A stretch of 64,000 nt of DNA from Osmia lignaria lignaria (lineage: Eukaryota; Arthropoda; Insecta; Hymenoptera; Megachilidae): NCBI RefSeq assembly GCF_051020975.1, contig NC_135032.1:2976001-3040000 (forward strand), in the 5' to 3' direction. Below are positions 1-11,077 of this stretch, in pieces; the first letter of the stretch is position 1, and each line of letters starts with the position of its first letter. The position numbers and the translations under genes were made by a program. The notes beneath the pieces are model-generated. The model ran no database searches. It saw only the letters and a list, made by a program, of their open reading frames with translations, and was not told where the DNA came from.

Positions 1-144
1 TCGGAACTTTTAAATATCTTGATATATCTCGAGAACTACGCATCTGATCAAAAAATATCATAGAACATAAAAAGTAGGAAGCTTAATTCTCTACAAAAGA
101 GGTCTCTTAACATTTTGCCATAGCTCGCTTCGTTTCCGAGATAT
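1..144. repeat. Left partial monomer (3' part)
   Basis: The window opens inside a monomer, at the TCGGAACTTTTAAATATC segment. It carries the CTTGATATATCTCGAGAAC / GCATCTGATC / AAAAAGTAGG form of the 3' half, with AAGCTTAATTC and AAAAGAGG variants also seen at about 3932-3965 and 4582-4610. The array therefore continues to the left of the window. Confidence 0.97.
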
Positions 145-1402
145 TTGCAGATTTATCTCAGGGGAAGGGGCCTGACGGACATATTTCGAGATATTTCTTC
201 TTCTTGTTGTTCTTCTTCTGCACAGCTAAGCTGGAAGTGGCATTTGCGGCTCGCACTAGTGCAGAGTTATCTCAAAGAAAGGGGCCACGGTGTTTCTGTA
301 TCTCTATTATGTTGGTGCGGCTTTGGAACTTTTAAATATCTCGATATATCTCGAAAACTACGCTTCTGACCAAAAAATATCATAGAACATAAATTGTACG
401 AAACATAATTCTCTACAAAAAAGGTCTCTTAACATTTTGCCATAGCTCGCTTCGTTTCCGAGATATTTGCAGATATATCTCAAGGGAAGGGGCCTGACGG
501 ACATATTTCGAGATATTTCTTCTTCTTGTTGTTCTTCTTCTGCACATCTAAGCTGGAAGTGGCATTTACAGCTCGCAATAGTGCAGAGTTATCTCAAAGA
601 AAGGGGCCACGGTGTTTCTGTATCTCTATTATGTTGGTGCGGCTTCGGAACTTTTAAATATCTTGATATATCTCGAGAACTACGCATCAGATCAAAAAAT
701 ATCATAGAACATAAAAAGTAGGAAACTTAATTCTCTACAAAAAAGGTCTCTCAACATTTTGCCATAGCTCGCTTCGTTTCCGAGATATTTGCAGATTTAT
801 CTCAAGGGAAGGGGCCTGACGGACATATTTCCAGATATTTCTTCTTCTTGTTGTTCTTCTTCTGCACAGCTAAGCTGGAAGTGGCATTTGCAGCTCGCAA
901 TAGTGCAGAGTTATCTCAAAGAAAGGGGCCACGGTGTTTCTGTTTCTCTATTATGTTGGTGCGGCTTCGGAACTTTTAAATATCTCGATATATCTCGAAA
1001 ACTACGCTTCTGATCAAAAAATATCATAGAACATAAATTGTAGGAAACAGAATTCTCTACAAAAAACGTCTCTTAACATTTTGCCATAGCTCGCTTCGTT
1101 TCCGAGATATTTGCAGATTCAGCTCAAAGGAACTGGCCTGACGGACATATTTCGAGATATTTCTTCTTCTTGTTGTTCTTCCTCTGCACAGCTAAGCTGG
1201 AAGTGGCATGTACAGCTCGCAATAGTGCAGAGTTATCTCAAAGAAAGGGGCCACGGTGTTTCTGTATCTCTATTATGTTGGTGCGGCTTCGGAACTTTTA
1301 AATATCTTGATATATCTCGAGAACTACGCATCTGATCCAAAAATATCATAGAACATAAATAGTAGGAAACTTAATTCTCTACAAAAAAGGTCTCTTAACA
1401 TT
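145..1402. repeat. Four-monomer block related to 5619-6876 (offset 5,474 bp)
   Basis: Both blocks begin with a monomer holding the linked rare variants GGCTTTGGAAC, CTGACCAAAAAA and TTGTACGAAAC. The next monomers share ATCAGATC (at about 687 and 6161). The fourth monomers are T-type, and their ends share GATCCAAAAATATC and AAATAGTAGG (at about 1335 and 6809). The offset is exactly 17 monomers. The third monomers differ, so the copies have since exchanged sequence with others or diverged. Confidence 0.7.
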
Positions 1403-1407
1403 TTGCC

Positions 1408-1623
1408 ATGGCTCGCTTCGTTTCCGAGATATTTGCAGATTTATCTCAAGGAAAGGGGCCTGACGGACATATTTCGAGATATTTCTTCTTCTTGTTGTTC
1501 TTCTTCTGCACAGCTAAGCTGGAAGTGGCATTTGCGGCTCGCACTAGTGCAGAGTTATCTCAAAGAAAGGGGCCACGGTGTTTCTGTATCCCTATTATGT
1601 TGGTGCGGCTTCGGAACTTTTAA
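1408..1623 (+). other. Second overlapping open frame, here with an ATG (71 codons), probably not a gene
   Basis: In another + frame most monomers are open between the TAA of CTCTTAACA and the TAA of AACTTTTAAA. The usual first codon after GCC is ATA. In this monomer and at 23941 a single A-to-G change makes CCATGGCTCG or CAATGGCTCG and gives a true ATG. The translation has a hydrophobic Phe/Leu run (RYFFFLLFFF) encoded by the TTC tract, and paired motifs A-D-L-S-Q-G-K-G-P and A-E-L-S-Q-R-K-G-P. I know of no matching protein. The frame is a consequence of the low stop-codon content of this 200-bp segment. Confidence 0.5.
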
Positions 1624-2398
1624 ATATCTCGATATATCTCGAAAACTACGCTTCTGATCAAAAAATATCATAGAACATAAATTGTAGGAAACAGAATTCT
1701 CTACAAAAAAGGCCTCTTAACATTTTGCCATAGCTCGCTTCGTTTCCGAGATATTTGCAGATATATCTCAAGGGAAGGGGCCTGACGGACATATTTCGAG
1801 ATATTTCTTCTTCTTGTTGTTCTTCTTCTGCACAGCTAAGCTGGAAGTGGCATTTACAGCTCGCAATAGTGCAGAGTTATCTCAAAGAAATGGGCCACGG
1901 TGTTTCTGTATCTCTATTATGTTGGTGCGGCTTCGGAACTTTTAAATATCTTGATATATCTCGAGAACTACGCATCTGATCAAAAAATATCATAGAACAT
2001 AAAAAGTAGGAAACTTAATTCTCTACAAAAAAGGTCTCTGAACATTTTGCCATAGCTCGCTTCGTTTCCGAGATATTTGCAGATTTATCTCAAGGGAAGG
2101 GGCCTGACGGACATATTTCGAGATATTTCTTCTTCTTGTTGTTCTTCTTCTGCACAGCTAAGCTGGAAGTGGCATTTGCGGCTCGCACTAGTGCAGAGTT
2201 ATCTCAAAGAAAGGGGCCACGGTGTTTCTGTATCTCTATTATGTTGGTGCGGCTTCGGAACTTTTAAATATCTTGATATATCTCGAGAACTACGCATCTG
2301 ATCAAAAAATATCATAGAACATAAAAAGTAGGAAACTTAATTCTCTACAAAAAAGGTCTCTTAACATTTTGCCATAGGTCGCTTCGTTTCCGAGATAT

Positions 2399-3364
2399 TT
2401 GCAGATTTATCTCAAGGGAAGGGGCCTAACGGACATATTTCGAGATATTTCTTCTTCTTGTTGTCCTTCTTCTGCACAGCTAAACTGGAAGTGGCATTTC
2501 CAGCTCGCAATAGTGCAGAGTTATCTCAAAGAGAGGGGCCACGGTGTTTCTGTATCTCTATTATGTTGGTGCGGCTTCGGAACTTTTAAATATCTTGATA
2601 TATCTCGAGAACTACGCATCTGATCAAAAAATATCATAGAAGATAAAAAGTAGGAAACCTAATTCTCTACAAAAAAGGTCTCTTAACATTTTGCCATAGC
2701 TCGCTTCGTTTCCGAGATATTTGCAGATTTATCTCAAGGAAAGAGGCCTGACGGACATATTTCGAGATATTTCTTCTGCTTGTTGTTCTTCTTCTCCACA
2801 GCTAAGCTGGAAGTGGCATTTGCGGCTCGCACTAGTGCAGAGTTATCTCAAAGAAAGGGGCCACGGTGTTTCTGTATCCCTATTATGTTGATGCAGCTTC
2901 GGAACTTTTAAATATCTCGATATATCTCGAAGACTACGTTTCTGATCAAAAAATATCATAGAACATAAATTGTAGGAAACATAATTCTCTATAAAAAACG
3001 TCTCTTAACATTTTGCCATAGCTCGCTTCGTTTCCGAGATATTTGCAGATTCAGCTCAAAGGAACTGGCCTGACGGACATATTTCGAGATATTTCTTCTT
3101 CTTGTTGTTCTTCCTCTGCACAGCTAAGCTGGAAGTGGCATTTGCAGCTCGCAATAGTGCAGAGTTATCTCAAAGAAAGGGGCCACGGTGTTTCTGTATC
3201 TCTATTATGTTGGTGCGGCTTCGGAACTTTTAAATATCTTGATATATCTCGAGAACTACGCATCTGATCAAAAAATATCATAGAACATAAAAAGTAGGAA
3301 ACTTAATTCTCTACAAAAAAGGTCTCTGAACATTTTGCCATAGCTCGCTTCGTTTCCGAGATAT
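2399..3364. repeat. Three-monomer block related to 7229-8195 (offset about 4,831 bp)
   Basis: Shared linked variants are ATAGAAGATAAAAAG with AAACC(C)TAATTC at the first junction, CTCAAGGAAAG, GTGCAGCTTCGG and CTACGTTTCTG in the second monomer, and CTCTATAAAAAACG before a T-type third monomer. The second monomer (2721) has accumulated private changes: TTCTGCTTG, CTCCACAGC, and TTGATGCAG, which puts a TGA in the 74-codon frame. Confidence 0.7.
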
Positions 3365-4653
3365 TTGCAGATTTATCTCAAGGGAAGGGGCCTGACGGAC
3401 ATATCTCGAGATATTTCTTCTTCTTGTTGTTCTTCTTCTGCACAGCTAAGCTGGAAGTGGCATTTACAGCTCGCAATAGTGCAGAGTTATCTCAAAGAAA
3501 GGGGCCACGGTGTTTCTGTATCTCTATTATGTTGGTGCGGCTTCGGAACTTTTAAATATCTTGATATATCTCGAGAACTACGCATCTGATCAAAAAATAT
3601 CATAGAACATAAAAAGTAGGAAACATAATTCTCTACAAAAAAGGTCTCTTAACATTTTGTCATAGCTCGCTTCGTTTCCGAGATATTTGCAGATATATCT
3701 CAAGGGAAGGGGCCTGACGGACATATTTCGAGATATTTCTTCTTCTTGTTGTTCTTCTTCTGCACAGCTAAGCTGGAAGTGGCATTTACAGCGCGCAATA
3801 GTGCAGAGTTATCTCAAAGAAAGGGGCCACGGTGTTTCTGTATCTCTATTATGTTGGTGCGGCTCCGGAACTTTTAAATATCTTGATATATCTCGAGAAC
3901 TACGCATCTGATCAAAAAATATCATAGAACATAAAAAGTAGGAAGCTTAATTCTCTACAAAAGAGGTCTCTTAACATTTTGCCATAGCTCGCTTCGTTTC
4001 CGAGATATTTGCAGATTTATCTCAAGGGAAGGGGCCTAACGGACATATTTCGAGATATTTCTTCTTCTTGTTGTTCTTCTTCTGCACAGCTAAACTGGAA
4101 GTGGCATTTCCAGCTCGCAGTAGTGCAGAGTTATCTCAAAGAGAGGGGCCACGGTGTTTCTGTATCTCTATTATGTTGGTGCGGCTTCGGAACTTTTAAA
4201 TATCTCGATATATCTCGAAAACTACGCTTCTGATCAAAAAATATCATAGAACATAAATTGTAGGAAACATAATTCTCTACAAAAAAGGTCTCTTAACATT
4301 TTGCCATAGCTCGCTTCGTTTCCGAGATATTTGCAGATTTATCTCAAGGGAAGGGGCCTGACGGACATATTTCGAGATATTTCTTCTTCTTGATGTTCTT
4401 CTTCTGCACAGCTAAGCTGGAAGTGGCATTTGCAGCTCGCAATAGTGCAGAGTTATCTCAAAGAAAGGGGCCACGGTGTTTCTGTATCTCTATTATGTTG
4501 GTGCGGCTTCGGAACTTTTAAATATCTTGATATATCTCGAGAACTACGCATCTGATCAAAAAATATCATAGAACATAAAAAGTAGGAAGCTTAATTCTCT
4601 ACAAAAGAGGTCTCTTAACATTTTGCCATAGCTCGCTTCGTTTCCGAGATATT

Positions 4654-4798
4654 TGCAGATTTATCTCAAGGGAAGGGGCCTGACGGACATATTTCGAGAT
4701 ATTTCTTCTTCTTGTTGTTCTTCTTCTGCACAGCTAAGCTGGAAGTGGCATTTGCGGCTCGCACTAGTGCAGAGTTATCTCAAAGAAAGGGGCCACGG
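4654..4798 (+). repeat. Internal direct repeat inside the monomer, arms offset by 114 bp
   Basis: Arm 1 (4654-4686) and arm 2 (4768-4798) share TGCAGA, TTATCTCAA, AAGGGGCC and ACGG in the same order. Of 31 aligned positions 28 are identical, with a 2-nt gap. The offset of 114 is a multiple of three, so both arms are read in the same frame and give matching peptide motifs (Q-x-Y-L-K-x-R-G in one frame, A-[DE]-L-S-Q-x-K-G-P in another). The same pair is present throughout the array. It suggests the ancestral monomer contained a partial internal duplication. Confidence 0.85.
4703..4728 (+). repeat. TTC/TTG polypyrimidine microsatellite tract within the monomer
   Basis: This stretch is made almost only of TTC triplets with two TTG interruptions and lies in every monomer. 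Its length changes occur by whole triplets: 3-bp losses in the monomers at 18821 and 20106, and 15-bp losses in those at 25576 and 34898. Short TTCTTCTTC blocks on either side of TTGTTG provide the direct repeats for replication slippage. The opposite strand is a GAA/GAAG-rich purine tract. Confidence 0.85.
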
Positions 4799-4879
4799 TG
4801 TTTCTGTATCTCTATTATGTTGGTGCGGCTTCGGAACTTTTAAATATCTCGATATATCTCGAAAACTACGCTTCTGATC

Positions 4880-4930
4880 AAAAAATATCATAGAACATAA
4901 ATTGTAGGAAACATAATTCTCTACAAAAAA
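4880..4930 (+). other. Paired A6 tracts in the AT-rich linker
   Basis: Six-A runs lie at 4880-4885 (within TGATCAAAAAATATC) and 4925-4930 (within CTACAAAAAAGG), 45 bp apart. Shorter A-runs lie between them, and the A-rich forms (AAAAAGTAGG) add another. Repeated A-tracts tend to curve DNA, a common property of satellites. Whether they are in helical phase here was not computed. Confidence 0.5.
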
Positions 4931-5618
4931 GGTCTCTTAACATTTTGCCATAGCTCGCTTGGTTTCCGAGATATTTGCAGATATATCTCAAGGGAAGGGG
5001 CCTGACGGACATATTTCGAGATATTTCTTCTTCTTGTTGTTCTTCTTCTGCACAGCTAAGCTGGAAGTGGCATTTACAGCTCGCAATAGTGCAGAGTTAT
5101 CTCAAAGAAAGGGGCCACGGTGTTTCTGTATCTCTATTATGTTGGTGCGGCTTCGGAACTTTTAAATATCTTGATATATCTCGAGAACTACGCATCAGAT
5201 CAAAAAATATCATAGAACATAAAAAGTAGGAAACTTAATTCTCTACAAAAAAGGTCTCTTAACATTTTGCCATAGCTCGCTTCGTTTCCGAGATATTTGC
5301 AGATTTATCTCAAGGGAAGGGTCCTGATGGACATATTTCGAGATATTTCTTCTTCTTGTTGTTCTTCTTCTGCACAGCTAAACTGGAAGTGGCATTTCCA
5401 GCTCGCAATCGTGCAGAGTTATCTCAAAGAAAGGGGCCACGGTGTTTCTGTATCTCTATTATGTTGGTGCGGCTTCGGAACTTTTAAATATCTTGATATA
5501 TCTCGAGAACTACGCATCTGATCAAAAAATATCATAGAACATAAAACGTAGGAAACTTAATTCTCTACAAAAAAGGTCTCTCAACATTTTGCCATAGCTC
5601 GCTTCGTTTCCGAGATAT

Positions 5619-6876
5619 TTGCAGATTTATCTCAAGGGAAGGGGCCTGACGGACATATTTCGAGATATTTCTTCTTCTTGTTGTTCTTCTTCTGCACAGC
5701 TAAGCTGGAAGTGGCATTTGCGGCTCGCACTAGTGCAGAGTTATCTCAAAGAAAGGGGCCACGGTGTTTCTGTATCTCTATTATGTTGGTGCGGCTTTGG
5801 AACTTTTAAATATCTCGATATATCTCGAAAACTCCGCTTCTGACCAAAAAATATCATAGAACATAAATTGTACGAAACATAATTCTCTACAAAAAAGGTC
5901 TCTTAACATTTTGCCATAGCTCGCTTCGTTTCCGAGATATTTGCAGATATATCTCAAGGGAAGGGGCCTGACGGACATATTTCGAGATATTTCTTCTTCT
6001 TGTTGTTCTTCTTCTGCACAGCGAAGCTGGAAGTGGCATTTACAGCTCGCAATAGTGCAGAGTTATCTCAAAGAAAGGGGCCACGGTGTTTCTGTATCTC
6101 CATTATGTTGGTGCGGCTTCGGAACTTTTAAATATCTTGATATATCTCGAGAACTACGCATCAGATCAAAAAATATCATAGAACATAAAAAGTAGGAAAC
6201 TTAATTCTCTACACAAAAGGTCTCTTAACATTTTGCCATAGCTCTCTTCGTTTCCGAGATATTTGCAGATTTATCTCAAGGGAAGGGGCCTGACGGACAT
6301 ATTTCGAGATATTTCTTCTTCTTGTTGTTCTTCTTCTGCACAGCTAAGCTGGAAGTGGCATTTACAGCTCGCAATACTGCAGAGTTATCTCAAAGAAAGG
6401 GGCCACGGTGTTTCTGTATCCCTATTATGTTGGTGCGGCTTCGGAACTTTTAAATATCTCGATATATCGCGAAAACTACGCTTCTGATCAAAAAATATCA
6501 TAGAACATAAATTGTAGGAAACATAATTCTCTACAAAAAACGTCTCTTAACATTTTGCCATAGCTCGCTTCGTTTCCGAGATATTTGCAGATTCAGCTCA
6601 AAGGAACTGGCCTGACGGACATATTTCGAGATATTTCTTCTTCTTGTTGTTCTTCCTCTGCACAGCTAAGCTGGAAGTGGCATTTGCAGCTCGCAATAGT
6701 GCAGAGTTATCTCAAAGAAAGGGGCCACGGTGTTTCTGTATCTCTATTATGTTGGTGCGGCTTCGGAACTTTTAAATATCTTGATATATCTCGAGAACTA
6801 CGCATCTGATCCAAAAATATCATAGAACATAAATAGTAGGAAACTTAATTCTCTACAAAAAAGGTCTCTCAACATT
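5619..6876. repeat. Partner of the block at 145-1402
   Basis: It carries the same order of rare variants as 145-1402: CTGACC with TTGTACG, then ATCAGATC, then a T-type monomer ending in GATCCAAAAATATC. Private changes here include AAACTCCGC near 5832 and CACAGCGAAG near 6021. It supports duplication of a segment many monomers long in zone I. Confidence 0.65.
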
Positions 6877-7228
6877 TTGCCATAGCTCGCTTCGTTTCCG
6901 AGATATTTGCAGATTTATCTCAAGGGAAGGGGCCTGACGGACATATTTCGAGATATTTCTTCTTCTTGTTGTTCTTCTTCTGCACAGCTAAGCTGGAAGT
7001 GGCATTTGCGGCTCGCACTAGTGCAGAGTTATCTCAAAGAAAGGGGCCACGGTGTTTCTGTATCTCTATTATGTTGGTGCGGCTTTGGAACTTTTAAATA
7101 TCTCGATATATCTCGAAAACTACGCTTCTGATCAAAAAATATCGTAGAACATAAATTGTAGGAAACATAATTCTCTACAAAAAAGGTCTCTTAACATTTT
7201 GCCATAGCTCGCTTCGTTTCCGAGATAT

Positions 7229-8195
7229 TTGCAGATATATCTCAAGGGAAGGGGCCTGACGGACATATTTCGAGATATTTCTTCTTCTTGTTGTTCTTCT
7301 TCTGCACAGCTAAGCTGGAAGTGGCATTTGCGGCTCGCACTAGTGCAGAGTTATCTCAAAGAAAGGGGCCACGGTGTTTCTGTATCTCTATTATGTTGGT
7401 GCGGCTTCGGAACTTTTAAATATCTTGATATATCTCGAGAACTACGCATCTGATCAAAAAATATCATAGAAGATAAAAAGTAGGAAACCCTAATTCTCTA
7501 CAAAAAAGGTCTCTTAACATTTTGCCATAGCTCGCTTCGTTTCCGAGATATTTGCAGATTTATCTCAAGGAAAGGGGCCTGACGGACATATTTCGAGATA
7601 TTTCTTCTTCTTGTTGTTCTTCTTCTGCACAGCTAAGCTGGAAGTGGCATTTGCGGCTCGCACTAGTGCAGAGTTATCTCAAAGAAAGGGGCCACGGTGT
7701 TTCTGTATCCCTATTATGTTGGTGCAGCTTCGGAACTTTTAAATATCTCGATATATCTCGAAAACTACGTTTCTGATCAAAAAATATCATAGAACATAAA
7801 TTGTAGGAAACATAATTCTCTATAAAAAACGTCTCTTAACATTTTGCCATAGCTCGCTTCGTTTCCGAGATATTTGCAGATTCAGCTCAAAGGAACTGGC
7901 CTGACGGACATATTTCGAGATATTTCTTCTTCTTGTTGTTCTTCCTCTGCACAGCTAAGCTGGAAGTGGCATTTGCAGTTCGCAATAGTGCAGAGTTATC
8001 TCAAAGAAAGGGGCCACGGTGTTTCTGTATCTCTATTATGTTGGTGCGGCTTCGGAACTTTTAAATATCTTGATATATCTCGAGAACTACGCATCTGATC
8101 AAAAAATATCATAGAACATAAAAAGTAGGAAACTTAATTCTCTACAAAAAAGGTCTCTGAACATTTTGCCATAGGTCGCTTCGTTTCCGAGATAT
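7229..8195. repeat. Partner of the block at 2399-3364, with a 1-bp insertion
   Basis: It matches 2399-3364 in variant order but has an extra C near 7490 (GAAACCCTAA), making the first monomer 323 bp. That insertion shifts the phase of everything downstream by one base. Confidence 0.7.
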
Positions 8196-8825
8196 TTGCA
8201 GATTTATCTCAAGGGAAGGGGCCTGACGGACATATTTCGAGATATTTCTTCTTCTTGTTGTTCTTCTTCTGCACAGCTAAGCTGGAAGTGGCATTTGCGG
8301 CTCGCACTAGTGCAGAGTTATCTCAAAGAAAGGGGCCACGGTGTTTCTGTATCTCTATTATGTTGGTGCGGCTTCGGAACTTTTAAATATCTCGATATAT
8401 CTCGAAAAGTACGCTTCTGATCAAAAAACATCATAGAACATAAATTGTAGGAAACAGAATTCTCTACAAAAAAGGTCTCTTAACATTTTGCCATAGCTCG
8501 CTTCGTTTCCGAGATATTTACAGATATATCTCAAGGGAAGGGGCCTGACGGACATATCTCGAGATATTTCTTCTTCTTGTTGTTCTTCTTCTGCACAGCT
8601 AAGCTGGAAGTGGCATTTACAGCTCGCAATAGTGCAGAGTTATCTCAAAGAAAGGGGCCACGGTGTTTCTGTATCTCTATTATGTTGGTGCGGCTTCGGA
8701 ACTTTTAAATATCTTGATATATCTCGAGAACTACGCATCTGATCAAAAAATATCATAGAACATAAATTGTAGGAAACTTAATTCTCTACAAAAAAGGTCT
8801 CTTAACATTTTGCCATAGCTCTCTT

Positions 8826-10410
8826 CGTTTCCGAGATATTTGCAGATATATCTCAAGGGAAGGGGCCTGACGGACATATTTCGAGATATGTCTTCTTCTT
8901 GTTGTTCTTCTTCTGCACAGCTAAGCTGGAAGTGGCATTTACAGCTCGCAATAGTGCAGAGTTATCTCAAAGAAAGGGGCCACGGTGTTTCTGTATCTCT
9001 ATTATGTTGGTGCGGCTTCGGAACTTTTAAATATCTTGATATATCTCGAGAACTACGCATCTGATAAAAAAATATCATAGAACATAAAAAGTAGGAAACT
9101 TAATTCTCTACAAAAAAGGTCTCTTAACATTTTGCCATAGCTCGCTTCGTTTCCGAGATATTTGCAGATTTATCTCAAGGGAAGGGGCCTAACGGACATA
9201 TTTCGAGATATTTCTTCTTCTTGTTGTTCTTCTTCTGCACAGCTAAACTGGAAGTGGCATTTCCAGCTCGCAATAGTGCAGAGTTATCTCAAAGAGAGGG
9301 GCCACGGTGTGTCTGTATCTCTATTATGTTGGTGCGGCTTCGGAACTTTTAAATATCTTGATATATCTCGAGAACTACGCATCTGATCAAAAAATATCAT
9401 AGAACATAAAAAGTAGGAAACCTAATTCTCTACAAAAAAGGTCTCCTAACATTTTGCCATAGCTCGCTGCGTTTCCGAGATATTTGCAGATTTATCTCAA
9501 GGGAAGGGGCCTGACGGACATATTTCGAGATATTTCTTCTTCTTGTTGTTCTTCTTCTGCACAGCTAAGCTGGAAGTGGCATTTGCGGCTCGCACTAGTG
9601 CAGAGTTATCTCAAAGAGAGGGGCCACGGTGTTTCTGTATCTCTATTATGTTGGTGCGGCTTCGGAACTTTTAAATATCTTGATATATCTCGAGAACTAC
9701 GCATCTGATCAAAAAATATCATAGAACATAAAAAGTAGGAAACTTAATTCTCTACAAAAAAGGTCTCCTAACATTTTGCCATAGCTCGCTTCGTTTCCGA
9801 GATATTTGCAGATTTATCTCAAGGGAAGGGGCCTGACGGACATATTTCGAGATATTTCTTCTTCTTGTTGTTCTTCTTCTGCACAGCTAAGCTGGAAGTG
9901 GCATTTGCGGCTCGCACTAGTGCAGAGTTATCTCAAAGAAAGGGGCCACGGTGTTTCTGTATCCCTATTATGTTGGTGCGGCTTCGGAACTTTTAAATAT
10001 CTCGATATATCTCGAAAACTACGCTTCTGATCAAAAAATATCATAGAACATAAATTGTAGGAAACATAATTCTCTACAAAAAACGTCTCTTAACATTTTG
10101 CCATAGCTCGCTTCGTTTCCGAGATATTTGCAGATTCAGCTCAAAGGAACTGGCCTGACGGACATATTTCGAGATATTTCTTCTTCTTGTTGTTCTTCCT
10201 CTGCACAGCTAAGCTGGAAGTGGCATTTGCAGCTGGCGATAGTGCAGAGTTATCTGTAAGAAAGGGGCCACGGTGTTTCTGTATCTCTATTATGTTGGTG
10301 CGGCTTCGGAACTTTTAAATATCTTGATATATCTCGAGAACTACGCATCTGATCAAAAAATATCATAGAACATAAAAAGTAGGAAACTTAATTCTCTACA
10401 AAAAAGGTCT
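8826..10410. repeat. Five-monomer higher-order block, copy A (offset 2,253 bp to copy B)
   Basis: Monomers at 8840, 9162, 9484, 9806 and 10128 match those at 11093, 11415, 11737, 12059 and 12381 one for one. They share otherwise rare changes: GATATGTCTTC, CTGATAAAAAAATATC, CACGGTGTGTCTG, GGTCTCCTAAC, and a T-type monomer with CAGCTGGCGATAG and TTATCTGTAAG. The offset is seven monomers minus a 1-bp deletion near 10725. A private change here is CTCGCTGCG near 9464. Boundaries are accurate to a few tens of bases. Confidence 0.85.
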
Positions 10411-11077
10411 CTCAACATTTTGCCATAGCTCGCTTCGTTTCCGAGATATTTGCAGATTTATCTCAAGGGAAGGGGCCTGACGGACATATTTCGAGATATT
10501 TCTTCTTCTTGTTGTTCTTCTTCTGCACAGCTAAGCTGGAAGTGGCATTTGCGGCTCGCACTAGTGCAGAGTTATCTCAAAGAAAGGGGCCACGGTGTTT
10601 CTGTATCTCTATTATGTTGGTGCGGCTTCGGAACTTTTAAATATCTTGATATATCTCGAGAACTACGCATCAGATCAAAAAATATCATAGAACATAAAAA
10701 GTAGGAAACTTAATTCTCTACAAAAATGTCTGTTAACATTTTGCAATAGCTCTCTTCGTTTCCGAGATATTTGCAGATTTATCTCAAGGGAAGGGGCCTG
10801 ACGGACATATTTCGAGATATTTCTTCTTCTTGTTGTTCTTCTTCTGCACAGCTAAGCTGGAAGTGGCATTGGCGGCTCGCACTAGTGCAGAGTTATCTCA
10901 AAGAAAGGGGCCACGGTGTTTCTGTATCTCTATTATGTTGGTGCGGCTTTGGAACTTTTAAATATCTCGATATATCTCGAAAACTACGCTTCTGATCAAA
11001 AAATATCGTAGAACATAAATTGTAGGAAACATAATTCTCTACAAAAAAGGTCTCTTAACATTTTGCCATAGCTCGCT

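Larger units (their letters stand above)
4645..4851. repeat. Opposed CGAGATATTT / AAATATCTCG elements within the monomer
   Basis: CGAGATATTT occurs at 4645-4654 and 4695-4704, and its exact reverse complement AAATATCTCG at 4842-4851. The second forward copy lies in ATATTTCGAGATAT, a 14-bp palindrome with one mismatched pair, and the reverse copy is followed by GATATATC, a perfect 8-bp palindrome. The elements thus bracket a 200-bp segment of each monomer. Such dyads could bind a dimeric protein or form cruciforms; no known binding site is recognised. Confidence 0.7.
4653..4877 (+). other. Recurrent 74-codon TTG-started open frame (representative), probably not a gene
   Basis: In 190 of 198 monomers a frame is open from TTG at the phase point to the TGA of CTGATCAAA. 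An in-frame TAG (in CCATAGCTC) lies eight codons upstream. The start is TTG, not ATG, except in the monomers at 13669, 32646, 33932, 34898, 35527 and 35849, where GATATATGCAG supplies ATG. The peptide has an internal repeat (Q-x-Y-L-K-x-R-G at about residues 2-9 and 40-47), a Ser/Cys run from the TTC tract, and no signal peptide or domain I recognise. Loss of the TAG (CCATGG or CCATATC) or of the TGA (ATCAGATC) lengthens it to 84 codons. The frame is broken by a stop at 2721, 4331, 10128, 12381, 23001 and 62249, by a frameshift at 27171, and loses its TTG at 8518. Recent homogenisation explains its openness without selection. Confidence 0.6.
4653..4974 (+). repeat. Representative 322-bp monomer
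   Basis: A clean copy used to describe the unit. From the phase point it contains the first arm of a 114-bp-offset direct repeat, a CATATTTCGAGATATTTC dyad, a TTC/TTG-rich tract, CACAGCTAAGCTGGAAGTGG, the GCGGCTCGCACTAGTG variant block, the second arm of the direct repeat, a TGTTTCTGTATC segment, AACTTTTAAATATCTCG, then an AT-rich linker of about 120 bp with two A6 tracts. It closes on CTCGCTTGGTTTCCGAGATA; most other monomers read CTCGCTTCG here, so that G is private to this junction (4961). G+C counted by hand in a comparable copy (3365-3686) is 125 of 322, about 39%. The unit is close to twice a 161-bp length, so two nucleosomes per monomer is conceivable but is only inference. Confidence 0.97.

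Noticed and set aside
4634..4654. CENP-B box in CTTCGTTTCCGAGATA
   Set aside because: Only the first seven bases resemble the box (CTTCGTT). The required downstream A and CGGG are absent on either strand.
4832..4860. TATA-like promoter in CTTTTAAATATC or GATATATC
   Set aside because: AT-rich words are expected in a 39% G+C satellite, and no downstream gene or initiator supports promoter function.
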